Shown one piece after another: positions 1 through 6,976 of a DNA stretch of 23,681 nucleotides (position 1 is the stretch's first letter; each line of letters begins with the position of its first letter). The stretch comes from Sulfurimonas sp. Its GTDB lineage: Bacteria; Campylobacterota; Campylobacteria; Campylobacterales; Sulfurimonadaceae. Location: the NCBI GenBank assembly GCA_021157665.1, contig JAGGWE010000024.1, forward strand, positions 1 through 23,681. The letters are read 5' to 3'. The position numbers were made by a program, and so were the translations under genes. A model generated the notes under the pieces. That model made no database searches and was not told where the DNA came from. It saw nothing but the letters and a program-made list of their open reading frames with translations.

Positions 1-938
1 AGATAAAACTTTGTGCGTGTGGGACATCTTATCACTCAGCTCTTAGTGCTACTTATATGTTTGAGAGATATGCAAAAATCAGATGTTCAGTTGAGATTGC
101 AAGTGAGTTTAGATATAGAGAGCCTTTAATGTGCAAAGACACTCTTTTTGTAGTTATCTCACAAAGTGGTGAAACTGCTGATACACTTGAAACTCTAAAA
201 ATGGCAAAAAAGGCTGGGCTTAAAACTTTAGTTATCTGTAATGTGGATAACTCTTCTATGGTTAGACTTTCAGATGCTTGTATTTTAACTCGTGCAGGGA
301 TAGAAAAAGGTGTAGCTTCAACAAAAGCTTTTGCAACTCAGGTTACAGTTTTTTGGATGTTATCTCTTTATTTAGCAAAACTAAAAAATTCTATGGATTC
401 AACTGAACTTGCAAGACAAATCAATCTACTTCGTGAAGTTCCAGCGAGTACGAAAGTAACAGACTCTATGCACGAAAAAATAAAAAGATTATCTAAAAGA
501 TACCTTCACGGACATGGTTTTTTCTTTATAGGTAGAGATATATTTTTCCCACTAGCCTTAGAGGGTGCTTTAAAACTAAAAGAGATAAGTTATCTTCATG
601 CAGAGGGTTATCCAAGTGGGGAGATGAAGCATGGTCCTATCGCCCTTGCTGATCCTGAACTTTTTACAATTGCCCTACTTCCACAACATCTTTTATATGA
701 AAAATCAAAAAGTAATGTAGAGGAGTTAAGTGCAAGAGATAGTACAATCTGTGCAATAAGTTCTATAGAATTTGACAAAGCAGATGACTTTATCAAAATC
801 TCCACATGCCAAGATTATATGTTAGAGTTTTTTGAGATGATGGTTGTAGTTCAACTTTTATCTTTAGAGATCTCTGTTAGACTTGGGAATGATGTTGATA
901 TGCCAAGAAACCTTGCTAAAAGCGTTACAGTAGAATAA
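1..938 (+). CDS. glmS: Glutamine--fructose-6-phosphate aminotransferase, C-terminal part (5' end outside window)
   Basis: GlmS makes glucosamine-6-phosphate from fructose-6-phosphate and glutamine, the first step towards UDP-GlcNAc for peptidoglycan and LPS; it is cytosolic. Only the isomerase half is present. The frame is open from base 3 (reading CACGTSYH, the start of the first SIS domain) to the TAA at 936-938, 311 codons. Visible family motifs are SQSGETADTL (sugar-phosphate binding), GVASTKAF, LEGALKLKEISYLHAEGY with the catalytic Glu, and the conserved tail NLAKSVTVE with the catalytic Lys. The N-terminal glutaminase domain with Cys1 lies upstream of the window. lnt starts 3 nt after the stop, so the two are probably co-transcribed. 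Near the C-terminus an S-T-C-Q stretch is encoded by a CCACATGCCAAG motif copy (802-813) in a loop that I recall as poorly conserved in the family. Identification is secure. Confidence 0.96.
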   Translation, partial: IKLCACGTSYHSALSATYMFERYAKIRCSVEIASEFRYREPLMCKDTLFVVISQSGETADTLETLKMAKKAGLKTLVICNVDNSSMVRLSDACILTRAGIEKGVASTKAFATQVTVFWMLSLYLAKLKNSMDSTELARQINLLREVPASTKVTDSMHEKIKRLSKRYLHGHGFFFIGRDIFFPLALEGALKLKEISYLHAEGYPSGEMKHGPIALADPELFTIALLPQHLLYEKSKSNVEELSARDSTICAISSIEFDKADDFIKISTCQDYMLEFFEMMVVVQLLSLEISVRLGNDVDMPRNLAKSVTVE

Positions 939-941
939 ACC

Positions 942-2159
942 TTGCTACAAAAAAAACACTCCCTACTCTACTATAGTTTATATGGGAGTATTATTAGCTT
1001 ACTATTTAGTTCTTTTATATATTTAGAACATTTTGGATTTTCATTTAAGTTTATAAACACTATTTTTGGATTAAGTTCTCTTGCACTTTTTCTTTACGCT
1101 CCAAAACGCTCTATCTTGATTGCTGGATTTTTAATCGGTTTACTTTGGTTTTACTGGATTGGATACAGTTTTGAGTATCAAGGTGTTGGCTATATGACAC
1201 CTATTGTAACCATAGGTTTTGGTTTTATCTATATGCTTTTCTTTGGTGTTTTGGCACTTACCAACAAAGTATATATTAGAGCTATTTTACTCTTTGGGCT
1301 TAGTTTTTTTGAGCCTTTTGACTGGAACTGGCTACAGATTGAACTTATCTTCGTAGAGAGTTATATTGGTGTATTTAAATACCAACTTATTCTTGTTTTA
1401 CTCGCTCTTTCACTGCCAAAATACATTAAAAAACCTTTTACCTATACCCCTTTAATCTTAATACTTTTAGCATTTAATTTTAATCCCCCTCTTCAAGAAG
1501 ATTCTAAACTAAAAATCAAACTTATTGCTACTGATATAAAACAAGATAAAAAATGGACAAGAGAGAGTTTAAACCCTACTCTAAAAATGATATTTAAAGA
1601 GATTCAAACAGCTATTAAAGAAAACTATGATGTAGTTGTATTACCTGAATCAGTTTTCCCTTTATATCTAAATAGAAAAAAAACACTTGTAAATCATCTG
1701 TTATTTTTATCAAAAGATATAACAATAATTGCTGGTTCACTTTTAAAAGAGGGTAAGAATAATTTTAATGTTACCTATATATTTCAAAATTCAGATTATA
1801 GCATTGCTAAAAAAATGATTTTAGTTCCCTTTGGAGAGTATGTCCCACTTCCAAAATTTGCTCAAAAAATCATAAATGACACTTTTTTCTCAGGACAATC
1901 TGATTTTATTCAAGCTAAAAAACCAAGTGATTTCATCATAAAAGGTGAAAAATTTAGAAATGCTATCTGTTATGAAGCCACATGCCAAGAGATATATAAT
2001 GGTGATGTAAAATTTGTAATTGCGATAAGCAACAACGCATGGTTCGCCCCATCAATAGAACCAACTTTACAAAATCTTCTTCTAAAATATTATGCTAGAA
2101 AAAACGGTGTAACAATCTACCATTCAGCTAATTATAAAGGTACTGGCGTTATAAAGTAA
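942..2159 (+). CDS. lnt: Apolipoprotein N-acyltransferase
   Basis: Lnt adds the third acyl chain to the N-terminal cysteine of lipoproteins in the inner membrane. The first ~180 residues are hydrophobic, with several membrane segments. They are followed by a nitrilase-type domain containing the expected triad: Glu in LPES (~236), Lys just before LVPFGEYVPL (~290) and Cys in ICYEAT (~343). SNNAWF and YHSAN follow as in the family. The start is TTG at 942, 3 nt after the glmS stop; no ATG in frame lies near it, and no clear ribosome site is visible, so translational coupling to glmS is likely. At 405 residues it ends in TGVIK shortly after the nitrilase core and lacks the C-terminal membrane helix of the E. 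coli enzyme. A motif copy (1978-1989) encodes the A-T-C-Q just after the catalytic Cys. The lipoprotein at 2758-3504 would be a substrate. Confidence 0.9.
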   Translation: MLQKKHSLLYYSLYGSIISLLFSSFIYLEHFGFSFKFINTIFGLSSLALFLYAPKRSILIAGFLIGLLWFYWIGYSFEYQGVGYMTPIVTIGFGFIYMLFFGVLALTNKVYIRAILLFGLSFFEPFDWNWLQIELIFVESYIGVFKYQLILVLLALSLPKYIKKPFTYTPLILILLAFNFNPPLQEDSKLKIKLIATDIKQDKKWTRESLNPTLKMIFKEIQTAIKENYDVVVLPESVFPLYLNRKKTLVNHLLFLSKDITIIAGSLLKEGKNNFNVTYIFQNSDYSIAKKMILVPFGEYVPLPKFAQKIINDTFFSGQSDFIQAKKPSDFIIKGEKFRNAICYEATCQEIYNGDVKFVIAISNNAWFAPSIEPTLQNLLLKYYARKNGVTIYHSANYKGTGVIK

Positions 2160-2233
2160 CCAACTCATAATCACTTTTGGGATACAATGCCTGTAATTTA
2201 AATGAATTTTATATGATTTACGGAGAATTAAAA

Positions 2234-2761
2234 ATGATACATAAGTTTAAAACCCACATGCCAGAACTAGGTAAAAACACTTGGGTAGCACCATCGGCTG
2301 ATGTAATTGGTGAAGTGACATGTGGAGTAGATTGTTCTATTTGGTTTGGCTGTGTAGTTCGTGGTGATGTTCATTATATAAAAATCGGTGATAGAGTAAA
2401 TATTCAAGATTTAACAATGATACATGTTACACACTATAAAAAACCAGATAAAAGTGATGGAAATCCAACTATCATCGGTGATGATGTGACTATAGGACAT
2501 CGTGTTATGCTTCATGGTTGTACTATTGAATCTGCTTGTCTTATCGGGATGAGTGCTACTATTTTAGATGGTGCTGTAATTGGTAAAGAGTCCATCGTAG
2601 GTGCAGGAGCTTTAGTAACTAAAAACAAAGTTTTTCCACCTCGCTCTTTAATAGTTGGAAGCCCTGCAAAAGTGATTCGTGAATTAAACGATGAAGAAGT
2701 TAAAGAGTTATATGCTTCTGCTCATCGTTATGTAAAATTTAAAGAAGATTATCAGAACTAA
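2234..2761 (+). CDS. Gamma-class carbonic anhydrase family protein (left-handed beta-helix)
   Basis: This is a hexapeptide-repeat protein of the gamma carbonic anhydrase / YrdA / PaaY family, usually a trimer. Repeats run through residues ~15-145 (for example SADVIGEV, SIWFGCVVRGDV, IGDRVNIQD, IGDDVTIGHRVMLHG, IGKESIVGAGALV). Histidines that match the metal ligands are present in MIHVTH (His64/67) and GHRVMLHG (His89, His94). The start ATG at 2234 is chosen because GGAG at 2222-2225 sits at good spacing; the frame is open further upstream but without a ribosome site. The protein is 175 residues, usual for the YrdA type. Carbonic anhydrase activity cannot be assumed, because many family members lack the acidic loop residues of Cam. 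The gene is convergent with the lipoprotein gene and their stop codons share two bases. A CCACATGCCA copy at 2254 encodes T-H-M-P in the third reading frame. Confidence 0.9.
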   Translation: MIHKFKTHMPELGKNTWVAPSADVIGEVTCGVDCSIWFGCVVRGDVHYIKIGDRVNIQDLTMIHVTHYKKPDKSDGNPTIIGDDVTIGHRVMLHGCTIESACLIGMSATILDGAVIGKESIVGAGALVTKNKVFPPRSLIVGSPAKVIRELNDEEVKELYASAHRYVKFKEDYQN

Positions 2762-3504
2762 AAACGAAAACTCAAGGTAACACTTGGGTCTTCACCTGAC
2801 AAATCAATTCTTAAATCTGTATCATCTGCCATAAAAGCATCATGCATAAATATAGCTATAAAATTTCCTACTGCAGCACTATACATCTGATCAGAAAATG
2901 AGTGTAACCCACTTTCAACTCTTTGATAAGCACTTCCACTTGCAGCAGCATAACTAACTGTATTTATAGAGTATTTAGCCCAAAGAGGTATCTCCATTTG
3001 ATCAACATTTCTTCTAGTTAAAGCAGCTGATACAAAAGGTGCTACTGCATGATTTGAGCCAAAAGCATCTTCATTAGTACCACTTGGTGAAGTTTTATCA
3101 ATATATGAATTTGTTAAAGTAACATATCCTCTACCAATAGCTAAAGCAGAAGCTTCAACAAGTACCCTTTTAGCTTTTGTAGTCATATCATCATCAGGAA
3201 CAAGAACAGCAGTTGTATATGTAATTGCCGTTGATAATGTTCTTAAATCATCTGCATCATCCCCAGAAAAAGTAAAATCATCAGGATCATCTTTCATAAT
3301 ATGATTTGTAATATCATCATCATATCCAGTAGCATCTAAAGTCAATCCCGTTGCTATTGGCGCCCATGTCATAGGATCTACAGCAGCATTATAAGCAGCA
3401 CCTTTTGTTCTTTCCCAATTATAAGAGATACTTTTACTGCTACAAGCAGAAAAAATAAATACGACAGATACGAACATCATTATTTTTAATATATTCACTT
3501 TCAA
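2758..3504 (-). CDS. Predicted lipoprotein with a degenerate PAP2 (phosphatidic acid phosphatase) domain
   Basis: This is a 248-residue exported protein. It has a hydrophobic signal of ~20 residues and a lipobox FSAC with Cys21 as lipidation site, and it ends in SFRF. The second half looks like a PAP2 phosphatase. RVESGLHSFSD (Arg195, His201, Asp205) fits the R-x5-H-x3-D catalytic motif, and GSNHAVAPF (149-157) resembles the PSGH block. The first PAP2 motif (K-x6-RP) is not recognisable, so activity is uncertain. The PAP2 assignment is inference from motifs read by eye. The start is TTG at 3504, with AAGGGA overlapping the argJ stop; a GTG at 3498 is an alternative. It is the last gene of the rpmB-kch-argJ run, 6 nt after argJ. 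A lipid or pyrophosphate phosphatase role in the periplasm is possible, but no substrate can be named. Confidence 0.72.
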   Translation of the reverse strand: MKVNILKIMMFVSVVFIFSACSSKSISYNWERTKGAAYNAAVDPMTWAPIATGLTLDATGYDDDITNHIMKDDPDDFTFSGDDADDLRTLSTAITYTTAVLVPDDDMTTKAKRVLVEASALAIGRGYVTLTNSYIDKTSPSGTNEDAFGSNHAVAPFVSAALTRRNVDQMEIPLWAKYSINTVSYAAASGSAYQRVESGLHSFSDQMYSAAVGNFIAIFMHDAFMADDTDLRIDLSGEDPSVTLSFRF

Positions 3505-3510
3505 ATTCCC

Positions 3511-4689
3511 TTAAGTTCTATAATCTGCATTAATTTTAACATACTCATAACCTAAATCACAGCCATAAGCTTTAAAACTTCCATCTGCTATACCTAAGTC
3601 ACAAGATATTGTAAACTTTTTATGTCCCATAACAATAGCAGCCTTTCGCTCCATCTCTTCATCAAAATAAAGTTTTCCACAATCATAAACACATAAATTG
3701 TCAAACGATATTTTTAGAGTCTCTTCATCACACTCTGCACCACTTGCACCAACAGTTGAAGCAACTCTTCCCCAGTTTGGATCTTCACCAAAAAGAGCAG
3801 TTTTTACAAGAAGAGAATCTGAAAGTGCTTTTGCAACTACCTCAGCTTCTCTATCATCTTTTGCACCAGTTATATTGTAAGTAACAAGTTTTGTAGCACC
3901 CTCTCCATCTCTCACCATCTCAAGAGCCAAAAAGTGCATAACTTTAAAAAGAGCCTCTTTAAAAGCATCTCTATTAAAAACACCACTTGAAGCATTACTT
4001 AAAAGCATTACAGTATCGTTTGTAGATGTATCTCCATCTACACTCGCTGCATTGAAAGTTGTTTTTGTGACGATCTCTAAAATCTCTTGCATCTCTGCTT
4101 TTGACACATCAGCATCCGTAGTTATAAAACAGAGCATTGTAGCCATAGCAGGGTTTATCATCCCTGCACCCTTTGCCATTGCCCCAATATTAAAACTACT
4201 TCCATCTTCAAGCTTAACTTTAAATGCTATCTCTTTTGAAAAAGTATCCGTCGTCATGATAGCTTGTGCTGCGGCATGTGGGTTTTTTTGAGTTAAGTCA
4301 AAAAGTTTCATTCCATCTATAAGTTTTTCTTTTGGAAGTCGTACACCAATTACACCCGTTGAACTCATAACAGGATTTATTACTTTTTTGTCGCAGTTAA
4401 CAAGAATCTCATCAATATCTTCTATTCCCATTTTACCAGTCATAGCATTAGCATTTTTTGAGTTTATCAAAACAAAGTTTGTTTTAAAATCACCCTTTGC
4501 TCTAAAATGTCTAATAGGTGCAGCAGTCATCTTATTTGTAGTAAATACAGAAGCTATCTCACATGCCATATCACTATAAATAAATGCCATATCATTAGCA
4601 CCATTTGGTTTTAGTCCAGCACTTACCCCATCAGAGAAAAAACCTTCACTCGCACAAACACCACTATCAACATAAACTATATTATACAA
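3511..4689 (-). CDS. argJ: Bifunctional glutamate N-acetyltransferase / ornithine acetyltransferase
   Basis: ArgJ moves the acetyl group from N-acetylornithine to glutamate, recycling acetyl in arginine synthesis; bifunctional forms also use acetyl-CoA. Family motifs are GVCASEGFFSDGVSAGLK at the N-terminus, AFIYSD, FTTN, MSSTGVIG, and the self-cleavage site MAKGAGMINPAMATML, whose Thr (~184) becomes the N-terminus of the beta chain. ALFGEDPNWGR and the C-terminal GYEYVKINADY also fit. The start is set at TTG 4689 because AGGAGA (4696-4702) lies 7 nt upstream and the protein then begins YNIVYVDSGVCA, as expected for the family. The longer open frame to 4737 only adds residues inside the upstream gene. 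The start overlaps the end of the K+ channel gene by 8 nt, suggesting coupled translation. One PHA-encoding motif copy (4272-4281) and one partial copy (4560-4568) lie inside. Length is 392 residues, normal. Confidence 0.94.
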   Translation of the reverse strand: MYNIVYVDSGVCASEGFFSDGVSAGLKPNGANDMAFIYSDMACEIASVFTTNKMTAAPIRHFRAKGDFKTNFVLINSKNANAMTGKMGIEDIDEILVNCDKKVINPVMSSTGVIGVRLPKEKLIDGMKLFDLTQKNPHAAAQAIMTTDTFSKEIAFKVKLEDGSSFNIGAMAKGAGMINPAMATMLCFITTDADVSKAEMQEILEIVTKTTFNAASVDGDTSTNDTVMLLSNASSGVFNRDAFKEALFKVMHFLALEMVRDGEGATKLVTYNITGAKDDREAEVVAKALSDSLLVKTALFGEDPNWGRVASTVGASGAECDEETLKISFDNLCVYDCGKLYFDEEMERKAAIVMGHKKFTISCDLGIADGSFKAYGCDLGYEYVKINADYRT

Positions 4690-5812
4690 ATCTAATCTCC
4701 TTTGGTTTATCTCTTTGCTTAAAAATCCCTTTTGCAATATTTATATCTTTTTGTGTTCCAATTATAAGAAGTTTGCACTCACTAGTAATTAAAACATCCC
4801 CTTTTGGCATTGAAAGAAATTTACCATCTTTTTTAGTTATTCCAATTATTGAAGTATTTGTAATATCTCTAAGGTGAGTCTCTTTAAGTTTTTTAAGTAC
4901 AGCCCAACTATATTTAGGGATAAAAACTTCTTCCATATCTAATGGATTATCACTTTTATACAAAAATTCTTCAAGAAGATTTTCCATATCAGGTCTTGCT
5001 GCCATCGCACTTACTCTTTGAGCAGTTAATTTTGTAGGTGAAACTACTGTATCGGCACCTAGTTTTTTAAGCTTTTCAATATCACTAATTGTTTCCGCTG
5101 AAGAGATTATATAATATGCATTAGGAAGAGAATGTTCTGTTTCAAAAAGCCGTACAGATGCAATAAGGGCAATATTATCTGATATGGAATCAGATAAGGT
5201 TATCATCCCTTTTGCAGAGGACATATGTGCTTTTAACATTGATAACTCGGCATGTGGTTCAGCATGAAGATATGAAGGATATTTATACTCTTTTGCCCAT
5301 TCATGTATCTCTTTTCTAGGGTCAATTACAACAAAAGGGATATGATTAGCTCTTAATTGTTTTGTAACCTCTACAGTGTATTCATTATGATAACAAACAA
5401 CAAAATGCTTTTTAAGCCTAGCTATTTTATACAGCATTCTTCGCTCCTTTAAAATGGCAAGTATATTTCCTCTATTTAATTCTGCAACTAAAATACCAAC
5501 AGCAGATGAAAAAACTGCAAATCCAGCTATTATAAGAGTAATCGTAAAAATTCTTCCCATATTTGAAACAGGTGCAATTTCACCAAAACCTACCGTAGTA
5601 AATGTTATTCCAGTTTGATATATAGCATCCATTAATGTAAAATCATCAATAATTATATAGCCAATAGTTCCAACCATCATGGTTAGCACCGTCAAAATCA
5701 TAGGTAAACGAAAGGGTTTTAAATGGGGATATATCTCAGGTAGTAGTTTTACATCAGGTTTGGGAGCTGACTCCCAATGTAGAAATTTACGAATCCTTGA
5801 TAAAAGATTCAC
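4682..5812 (-). CDS. Two-helix potassium channel with cytoplasmic RCK (TrkA-N/TrkA-C) domain
   Basis: The protein resembles prokaryotic K+ channels of the MthK / H. pylori KchA type. From the GTG start it has one membrane helix (~36-54), a pore loop with the selectivity filter TTVGFGE (72-78), and a second helix (~86-110). A TrkA-N/RCK domain follows from ~133 (HFVVCYHNEYTVEVT, VVIDPR), then a TrkA-C-like end (~290-370). The filter reads TVGFGE instead of the common TVGYGD. The nucleotide-binding glycine motif is weak (CYHNEY in place of GxGxxG), so the ligand is open. The start is a judgement: GTG at 5812 has GGAAG five bases upstream, while TTG at 5824 would add four residues but lacks a good site. 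It lies between rpmB and argJ and overlaps argJ by 8 nt. The role is presumably K+ flux and membrane potential. A PHAE-encoding motif copy lies at 5248-5257. Confidence 0.9.
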   Translation of the reverse strand: MNLLSRIRKFLHWESAPKPDVKLLPEIYPHLKPFRLPMILTVLTMMVGTIGYIIIDDFTLMDAIYQTGITFTTVGFGEIAPVSNMGRIFTITLIIAGFAVFSSAVGILVAELNRGNILAILKERRMLYKIARLKKHFVVCYHNEYTVEVTKQLRANHIPFVVIDPRKEIHEWAKEYKYPSYLHAEPHAELSMLKAHMSSAKGMITLSDSISDNIALIASVRLFETEHSLPNAYYIISSAETISDIEKLKKLGADTVVSPTKLTAQRVSAMAARPDMENLLEEFLYKSDNPLDMEEVFIPKYSWAVLKKLKETHLRDITNTSIIGITKKDGKFLSMPKGDVLITSECKLLIIGTQKDINIAKGIFKQRDKPKEIRFV

Positions 5813-5830
5813 AGTAACTTCCAAGAAGAC

Positions 5831-6019
5831 TTAAGAGTTTTTCTTAAGTGTTCTTAATTCTTTTGCAGAAATTTTAATTTTCTTTGTAGTACCATCTTCT
5901 TGAGTGATACGAACAGTTCTTAAATTAAGTAAGAAGCGACGCTTTGTTCTGTTTTTTGCATGAGAAACATTGTTTCCACTCATAGGGCCTTTGCCACTAA
6001 TAGCACATTTTCTTGCCAT
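5831..6019 (-). CDS. rpmB: 50S ribosomal protein L28
   Basis: L28 is a small structural protein of the large ribosomal subunit. The 62-residue product starts MARKCAISGKGPMSGNNVSHA and continues with NRTKRRFLLNL, both typical L28 blocks, and has a basic C-terminus. The length is normal. The start ATG at 6019 follows AAGGAA at good spacing. It is the first gene of the leftward run and has its own promoter (6053-6058); the K+ channel gene follows with only 18 nt between. Coupling a ribosomal protein to a K+ channel and arginine synthesis looks like gene packing rather than a pathway. Confidence 0.96.
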   Translation of the reverse strand: MARKCAISGKGPMSGNNVSHAKNRTKRRFLLNLRTVRITQEDGTTKKIKISAKELRTLKKNS

Positions 6020-6052
6020 TTTAGATTCCTTGTATAGGTTTTAAAGTTGCGA

Positions 6053-6058
6053 ATTATA
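6053..6058 (-). promoter_or_regulatory. -10 box of the rpmB promoter
   Basis: On the minus strand the sequence reads GGTATAATTC, a perfect TATAAT preceded by GG, about 34 nt upstream of the rpmB ATG. No good -35 hexamer is seen, as is usual for epsilonproteobacterial sigma-70 promoters. It should drive rpmB and probably the genes after it. The rest of the 6020-6178 intergenic region is AT-rich and presumably also holds the promoter of the rightward HDOD gene, which I cannot place with confidence. Confidence 0.6.
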
Positions 6059-6178
6059 CCAATATAAAGCAAAACTTCAACTTAAGCTAGTTAAATATTA
6101 TAAATATTTTGTAATTTATTTAATCTTTATATTATAAAAGCTAAAATATACAAAATTCAACATTTAAAAGTAGCAAAA

Positions 6179-6976
6179 TTGATTACAAATGAACAAATAA
6201 CTGATTTTATACAAAAGATACCACCTGCACCTAAAACATTGCAAGTGACTATCTCCCTTCTAAATAATGGTGAACTCACAAAAGCCGCTCAAATTGCACA
6301 AACTGATTTGGCACTAAAGTCTTATCTTAAAAGTATTGTAAATAAACCCATATATGGCTTTAAAAATGAAGTTTCTGATATATCTCAAATTTTTGGGATT
6401 CTTGGTGTTTCATCATCTCAGCAAACTGTTTATAATTATATGATGACTTTATTATCTCCTAAAAAATGGAAACTTTTTAAACTAAAAGAGTCTACTTTTA
6501 ATGAACTTCAAGCAAAATTATCAAGAAGATGGAAACAAATTTTAGTACATTTAGATATTGATGATGCAGAAATTGAAAGTGCAATAACACTTTTACCTGC
6601 TAGCATAATAGTATCAGAAGCATTATTTAATCATAAAAAAGCTGATGTAGATATACTTAGAAGCGTTAATAACCTTGATTTAAATACTATCCTTTCGAGA
6701 TTATGCGACTTAGACCTTTTTGATATTTGTGAAAAAATCTCAAAAAAATGGGAAATGCCTCCAAAAATAGCACAAATAGTTCAAGCATCATCAGGATTTA
6801 AACCCTCTGATGATGAAGAGATTAACAGACTTGGAAAATGGATGCATCTTCTTCTTTTTTATGAGCTTTCACAACCTATGTTTATAGAAGCAGAGCTTAA
6901 TGATTTTATTGAGTTTCAAATTGATTATGTTAATGATATTTATGATGATTTTGCAACTTTAATGGAAATTTCATGA
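6179..6976 (+). CDS. HDOD-domain signalling protein
   Basis: The 265-residue protein carries an HDOD-like domain over ~10-210: IPPAPKTLQVTISLLNN, then AAQIAQTDLALKSYLKSIVN and ISQIFGILGVSSSQQTVYNYMM. HDOD proteins are HD-related but lack the catalytic His-Asp pair; I see no HD motif here. They act as adaptors in chemotaxis, motility and second-messenger signalling. The start is TTG at 6179 because a stop lies just upstream in frame and no ATG is available; the ribosome site is weak. Its ATGA junction with the next gene (6973-6976) shows coupled translation, so the two products probably act together. The region contains no CCACATGCC copy, unlike most neighbouring genes. The partner and signal are unknown. 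Confidence 0.75.
   Translation: MITNEQITDFIQKIPPAPKTLQVTISLLNNGELTKAAQIAQTDLALKSYLKSIVNKPIYGFKNEVSDISQIFGILGVSSSQQTVYNYMMTLLSPKKWKLFKLKESTFNELQAKLSRRWKQILVHLDIDDAEIESAITLLPASIIVSEALFNHKKADVDILRSVNNLDLNTILSRLCDLDLFDICEKISKKWEMPPKIAQIVQASSGFKPSDDEEINRLGKWMHLLLFYELSQPMFIEAELNDFIEFQIDYVNDIYDDFATLMEIS

Noticed and set aside
2177..2233. Longer N-terminus for the carbonic anhydrase-like protein from 2177
   Set aside because: There is no ribosome site there; GGAG points to ATG 2234, and homologues begin near this point.
2317..2326. GACATGTGGA in the carbonic anhydrase gene as a motif copy
   Set aside because: One core base differs (CCACATGTC), and single-mismatch sites outside the CACATGCC core were not counted.
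4690..4737. Longer N-terminus for argJ starting at 4737
   Set aside because: It lies inside the K+ channel gene and adds residues before the family's normal start; the TTG at 4689 has a strong ribosome site.
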